DNA of 64,000 nucleotides from positions 186,001 to 250,000 of the forward strand of contig NZ_QPNC01000008.1 of the NCBI RefSeq assembly GCF_003386285.1, read 5' to 3'. This stretch comes from Nocardiopsis sp. FIRDI 009. Its GTDB lineage: Bacteria > Actinomycetota > Actinomycetes > Streptosporangiales > Streptosporangiaceae. The first letter of the stretch is position 1. The number at the start of each line of letters is the position of its first letter. The translations under genes and the position numbers were made by a program. The notes beneath the pieces were generated by a model. That model was not told the DNA's origin, ran no database searches, and saw only the letters and a program-made list of their open reading frames with translations. Of the stretch, positions 59,963 through 64,000 are shown in pieces.

Positions 59963-61534
59963 ATGACCGCCAGAACCCAGCAACACGACATCGCCTCCTC
60001 CCGCGCCCACACGCGCGAGGAACTCGCCCGGGGCACGTTCGACCTCCTCGTGATCGGCGGCGGCATCCTGGGCACGTCCGCCGCCTGGACCGCCACCCAG
60101 GCCGGTCTGCGCGTCGCGATGGTCGACGCGGGCGACTTCGCCGGAGCCACCTCCAGCGCCTCCTCCAAGCTCGTGCACGGCGGTCTCCGGTACCTGCAGA
60201 CCGGCAACGTGCGGCTGGTCGCGGAGAACCACAAGGAGCGCCGCTCCCTCGCCTCCGACGTGGCCCCGCACCTGGTCAACCACATGCCGTTCCTCGTGCC
60301 CATCTACTCCGGCGGCCCCCACGGGGCCGCGAAGATGGGCGCGGGCGTGTTCCTGTACTCGGCGCTGTCGGCGTTCGGCGACGGCATGGGCCGCCTGCTG
60401 TCCCCCAGCCAGGCCAAGCGGGTGGCCCCCGGCCTGCGCACCCGGGGCCTGAAGTCGGTGGCCGCCTACAGCGACCACCAGATGAACGACAGCCGCATGG
60501 CGATCATGACCGTCCGCGCCGCCGTGGACGCGGGCGCGGTCGTGCTCAACCACGCCGAGGTGGTGGGACTGCGCACCACGCGCGGCCGGGTGACCGGCGC
60601 CGACCTGCGCGACCGGGTCGGCGGCGAGGAGTTCGGCATCGACGCGCGGCTGGTGCTCAACGCCACCGGTCCGTGGGTCGACCACCTGCGCCGGATGGAG
60701 CAGCCCGGCGTCGCGCCCAGCGTGCGGCTGTCCAAGGGCGCCCACCTGGTCCTGAAGACGCCGGAGCCGTGGCGCGCCGCGCTGACCATCCCCGTCGACA
60801 AGTACCGCGTCTCCTTCGCCATCCCGTGGGAGGGCCGCCTGCTGCTGGGCACCACGGACGAGGAGTTCACCGGCGACCCCGCCGAGGTGGGCGTGGTCCC
60901 CGGTGACGTCGACCAGATCCTCAGCGAGGCCGCGCTGGGCATCGACGCCCCCTACCTCAACCCGGACAACATCACCTACTCGTTCGCGGGCCTGCGGGTC
61001 CTGCCCGGCGGCCCCGGGGACACGAGCGCCGCCAAGCGGGAGACCGTGGTCACCCAGGGCCGCGGCGGGATGCTGTCGGTGGCGGGCGGCAAGTGGACCA
61101 CCTACCGGCACATCGGCCGCACGATCCTGGACGAGCTGCGCAAGGTCTCGGCCGTGCCGCTGGCCGAGGACATGGCCGACCCGCTCAAGACGGTGCCGCT
61201 GCCCGGCCTGGCCAGCCCCGAGGCGGTCACGCACCGGATCATCATCGACCGCGATCCGGGCGCGCGCCTGGACCCGTTGGTCGCGCGGCATCTGGCCTCG
61301 CACTACGGGAGCCTGGCGATGGACATCGCCGGCCTGGTGCGCGACCAGCCCGAGCTGGGCGAGCGCATCCACCCCGACGGCCCCGACATCTGGGCCCAGG
61401 TGGTCTTCGCCCGCGACCGCGAGTGGGCGGTCACCGTCGACGACGTGCTGCGCCGCCGCACCACCGTCACCGTGCGCGGACTGGACACCCCCGAGGTGCG
61501 CCAGCGCGCCGAGTCCCTGCTCCGGCAGGGCTGA
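59963..61534 (+). CDS. glpD: Glycerol-3-phosphate dehydrogenase (FAD-dependent)
   Basis: 523-residue aerobic GlpD oxidising glycerol 3-phosphate to dihydroxyacetone phosphate at the membrane. FAD motif DLLVIGGGILGTSAAWTATQ, then the family block SSKLVHGGLRYLQTGNVRLV, GAHLVLKTPEPWR, GRLLLGTTDEEF, and the C-terminal DAO_C domain (VVFARDREWAVTVDDVLRRR). ATG at 59963 with GGAG ten bases upstream. Its own promoter region holds two glycerol-motif sites. Confidence 0.96.
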   Translation: MTARTQQHDIASSRAHTREELARGTFDLLVIGGGILGTSAAWTATQAGLRVAMVDAGDFAGATSSASSKLVHGGLRYLQTGNVRLVAENHKERRSLASDVAPHLVNHMPFLVPIYSGGPHGAAKMGAGVFLYSALSAFGDGMGRLLSPSQAKRVAPGLRTRGLKSVAAYSDHQMNDSRMAIMTVRAAVDAGAVVLNHAEVVGLRTTRGRVTGADLRDRVGGEEFGIDARLVLNATGPWVDHLRRMEQPGVAPSVRLSKGAHLVLKTPEPWRAALTIPVDKYRVSFAIPWEGRLLLGTTDEEFTGDPAEVGVVPGDVDQILSEAALGIDAPYLNPDNITYSFAGLRVLPGGPGDTSAAKRETVVTQGRGGMLSVAGGKWTTYRHIGRTILDELRKVSAVPLAEDMADPLKTVPLPGLASPEAVTHRIIIDRDPGARLDPLVARHLASHYGSLAMDIAGLVRDQPELGERIHPDGPDIWAQVVFARDREWAVTVDDVLRRRTTVTVRGLDTPEVRQRAESLLRQG

Positions 61535-61749
61535 CCCCGCCTCCGGCCGTCCCGCACTCCCTGGAGGGGCGGCCGGTTCCCCAGCGGCCCGGTGGCCGGG
61601 TCCACGCCCCGGCCGCCGGGCCGCGCCGCTCCCACCGCCGCCCGGCGAAGGCGCCGCCGACGCCGACGGGCGTCTGGGCGAACCCCCCGGTCCACCGGCG
61701 CCCGGCGCTGCCCGAGGACCGGTCGGCCGTTCGGTCCGGGCACACGAGA

Positions 61750-61781
61750 ACGCCCCCGGAGGGCGGAACCTCCGGGGGCGT
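61750..61781. terminator. Bidirectional terminator between glpD and cold-shock gene
   Basis: 13-bp perfect stem ACGCCCCCGGAGG / CCTCCGGGGGCGT with a 6-base loop, between convergent genes. Confidence 0.8.
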
Positions 61782-61797
61782 ACTGTGGCGCTGTTGC

Positions 61798-62016
61798 TTA
61801 GATCGCGACAACGTTCTCGGCCTGCGGGCCGCGGGTGCCGGCGACGATCTCGAACTCTACGCGCTGGTTCTCCTCGAGGTTACGGAAGCCCGAACCCACG
61901 ATCGCGCTGTAGTGGACGAACGCGTCCGGCCCACCGTTGTCGGGGGAGATGAAGCCGAAGCCCTTCTCGCCGTTGAACCACTTCACAGTACCCTGAACAG
62001 CAGTGCCCTGAGCCAT
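61798..62016 (-). CDS. cspA: Cold-shock protein
   Basis: 72-residue single cold-shock domain: [20 protein letters not shown] carries RNP1 (KGFGFI), and DAFVHYSAI carries RNP2. It binds single-stranded RNA/DNA and acts as an RNA chaperone. ATG at 62016 with GAAGGAGAG upstream. The 62017-62293 region that follows upstream is A/T-richer and should contain its long 5' leader and promoter; no fold can be asserted from inspection. Confidence 0.95.
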   Translation of the reverse strand: MAQGTAVQGTVKWFNGEKGFGFISPDNGGPDAFVHYSAIVGSGFRNLEENQRVEFEIVAGTRGPQAENVVAI

Positions 62017-62293
62017 GTTCTCTCCTTCAGCTCGCTGTGCACGGACGCTTACACACACGTCCGAGCAATTGCCGCGAGCCGATCCACGAGAAACCGCCCG
62101 CCGGTCACAAACTCCGCGGGCATACACCAACTGCGAAATTCAACGACTAACAATCACTACGAACGTATCACAGCCGGACCAGCTCGTGGGGGATTTCGGT
62201 GTGGCGACTCGCACGGAGCCCGGGGGAATAACCGCTCCCCAGCAGCTCAGGGCGCACGGCCGCCGCTCCGGTCACCGAAACGTCACCCCCCGC

Positions 62294-64000
62294 TCACCCC
62301 GAGGCCGCTAGAACGTCGTTGACGCACCTCAGGACGGGTGCGGTGAGCACCGCGTCCGGGTCCAGGCGGGCACCGCCCGTGATCACGAACGTGTGCTCCT
62401 CCCCCGGCAGCAGGGTCACCGGGGCGCTGTCCGCCGCGGCCGACGGATCGAGGCGGTCGGTCTCGACGACCAGGTCCCGCAACAGCGCGCGAGCCCGTAT
62501 CCATACCCGCAGATCCCCACCGTCCACACGTGTTCGGGCGTCGAATTCCGGTTTTTCGTAGTCGAGATCCCGGTCCCGGGCGAAGAACCACCACGCGCGC
62601 TCCCCCGCTCCGTCGACGGTGAGCACCTCCCCCTCGGCCCGCCCCGGCACGGCCACGTGGTCGGGGACGGGCACCCGCAGGGAGCCGCGCGGGGCCACCC
62701 GCACGGGGTGCGCGGACGAGGCGAGGACCCCGCCCTCCGCCCCGATGCCGCGCCGTGCCACGGTCACCTCCGCCGTCCACTCCTCGTCGGTGTCGTTGCC
62801 CAGCACGACGCACAGTCCCTCCCCGGCCGGCTGTACCGTGGCCACCCGGTCGGCGTAGGCCCCGCGGACCGCGTACCACGCGGGCTTGCGCCGTCCCGCG
62901 CCGTCGACCAGCGCCCACGAGGTCACCGGCCAGCAGTCGTTGAGCTGCCACACCACCGTCCCCGTGCAGTGCGGCCACAGCGAGCGGAAGTGCCCGATCC
63001 CCAGCTCCAGCGCACGGGCCTGGAGCACCCGGGTCAGGTAGTGCCAGTCGTCGTAGTCCGGGTCCCGCACGCCGAAGTGCTCGACCAGGCCCCGGGTGAG
63101 CTTGGCGTCGCCGTCCTCGGCCTTCTGGTGGTGGGCCACGCCCGGGGAGGCGGGGGTCAGCGGGTCGTCGGAGACCGCCGCGCGCAGTGTGGCGTGGTTC
63201 GGCGGCGCCTGGTAGCCGAACTCGGCGACGAACCGCGGCCGGTGGTCGCGGTAGCGGGTGTGGTCGAGCTGGTTCCACACGTCCCAGACGTGCATGACGC
63301 CGTGGGCGGGGTCGTTGGGGTGGCGCCCCTCCCCCGGCGAGTAGGGGCTGCCCGGGAGGTAGGGCCGGGTCGGGTCGAGTTCGGCCACCACGCGCGGCAG
63401 CACGTCGAGGTAGTACCCCGCACCCCAGGGCCGCCCGTCCAGGACCGGTTTCCAGTCCCAGTCCTCGTGTCCCCACAGGTTCTCGTTGTTGCCGCACCAG
63501 ACCGCGAGGCTGGCGTGCGGGGACAGCCTCACGACCGCGTCGCGCGCCTCGGCCGCCACCTCGGCCGCGATCGGCTCGTCCTCCGGGTAGGCCGCGCAGG
63601 CGAAGAGGAAGTCCTGCCAGACCAGGACCCCCAGCTCCGAGCACGCCTGGTAGAAGTCGTCCGACTCGTAGATCCCGCCGCCCCACACGCGCAGCAGGTT
63701 GACGCCGGCCGCGCACGCCTGCTCGATCCGCTCCCGGTACCGGGCGCCGTCGACGCGGGAGGGGAAGGTGTCGTCGGGGATCCAGTTGGCGCCCCTGACC
63801 AGGATCCGCCGCCCGTTCACCGCGATCGCGAACCCGGTGCCGCGGTCGTCGGGCTCGTCGGCCACCGCGACCGTGCGGAAGCCGACGCGACGGCGCCACG
63901 TGTCGCACACCCTCCCGTCGGCACGCGCCTCCACGGCCAGCTCGTACAGCGGCTGGTCGCCGTGGCCGCGCGGCCACCACAGGTCGGGGTCGGCCACCTC
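62294..64000 (-). CDS. GH2 beta-mannosidase (N-terminus outside window)
   Basis: About 569 C-terminal residues are visible; the frame runs off the right edge. The catalytic TIM barrel shows ILVRGANWIPDDTFPSRV, NLLRVWGGGIYESDDFYQAC, the acid/base Glu in VWCGNNENLWGHEDWDWKPV, and the nucleophile Glu in RFVAEFGYQAPPN. SLWPHCTGTVVWQLNDCWPV and a C-terminal beta-sandwich follow. These residues match beta-mannosidases of family GH2, which release mannose from beta-mannosides. No export signal can be judged. No mannoside transporter is in view. Confidence 0.9.
   Translation of the reverse strand, partial: EVADPDLWWPRGHGDQPLYELAVEARADGRVCDTWRRRVGFRTVAVADEPDDRGTGFAIAVNGRRILVRGANWIPDDTFPSRVDGARYRERIEQACAAGVNLLRVWGGGIYESDDFYQACSELGVLVWQDFLFACAAYPEDEPIAAEVAAEARDAVVRLSPHASLAVWCGNNENLWGHEDWDWKPVLDGRPWGAGYYLDVLPRVVAELDPTRPYLPGSPYSPGEGRHPNDPAHGVMHVWDVWNQLDHTRYRDHRPRFVAEFGYQAPPNHATLRAAVSDDPLTPASPGVAHHQKAEDGDAKLTRGLVEHFGVRDPDYDDWHYLTRVLQARALELGIGHFRSLWPHCTGTVVWQLNDCWPVTSWALVDGAGRRKPAWYAVRGAYADRVATVQPAGEGLCVVLGNDTDEEWTAEVTVARRGIGAEGGVLASSAHPVRVAPRGSLRVPVPDHVAVPGRAEGEVLTVDGAGERAWWFFARDRDLDYEKPEFDARTRVDGGDLRVWIRARALLRDLVVETDRLDPSAAADSAPVTLLPGEEHTFVITGGARLDPDAVLTAPVLRCVNDVLAASG

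Overview
This 64-kb window is chromosomal DNA from a high-G+C actinomycete. The best fit is a Nocardiopsis-like or related Streptosporangiales genome. The evidence is the strong G/C bias at third codon positions, frequent GTG starts, an actinobacterial SecA2-type gene, a conservon-type GTPase, STAND-LuxR regulators, the XRE-DUF5753/DUF397 pair, BldC-like and DUF4081-GNAT proteins, and a glycerol locus led by an IclR (GylR-like) regulator. I saw no rRNA, tRNA, CRISPR array, integrase or transposase. The genus assignment is inference.

Layout. 0-11.9 kb: a truncated secA2, a CvnD-like GTPase, hisS, two tandem STAND-LuxR regulators, an AMP-binding fragment protein, an RsbW-like kinase and a CooC-like metallo-ATPase behind a Fur/Zur-like palindrome. 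12.3-17.5 kb: a complete peptide ABC importer with a fused two-domain ATPase. 17.5-30 kb: the isoprenoid/site-2-protease block (dxr, M50 protease, ispG) and its usual DUF4081-GNAT partner. These are separated by an amino-acid catabolic module: an Lrp/AsnC regulator, a lysine-type 2-monooxygenase (DavB-like), a carbon-nitrogen amidohydrolase (DavA-like), a cationic amino-acid permease and a secreted peptidase. 30-34.6 kb: two secreted hydrolases and an aldehyde dehydrogenase.

34.9-39.4 kb: a two-gene unit of uncharacterised proteins, an LPxTG surface protein with an apparent frameshift at its start, and a broken membrane-protein frame. 39.4-45.4 kb: a second peptide importer with separate ATPases. 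45.8-50.5 kb: an excisionase-like HTH protein with an alpha/beta hydrolase, then a gluconate locus (gntK, GntR-type regulator, gntP). 50.7-53.3 kb: an accessory island of four small genes facing an XRE-DUF5753 regulator and two DUF397 genes, with lower G+C in the regulator half. 53.5-55.7 kb: a DJ-1/MarR pair under tandem palindromes, and threonine aldolase. 55.9-61.5 kb: a glycerol regulon (IclR, glpK, glpF, glpD) in which a TACGACAATG-type motif recurs before three of the genes. 61.8-64 kb: a cold-shock protein and a truncated beta-mannosidase.

Together the window is an uptake-and-catabolism region for peptides, basic amino acids, gluconate, glycerol and mannosides, with most catabolic units lying next to their own one-component regulator. 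The most informative signals are the recurring operator-like words in the amino-acid, glycerol and gluconate units, the metal-responsive-looking site before the CooC-like ATPase, the uncharacterised unit at 34.9-37.6 kb, and the reading-frame breaks at 38.4-39.3 kb. Start sites were chosen by Shine-Dalgarno quality and domain limits and are flagged where uncertain.
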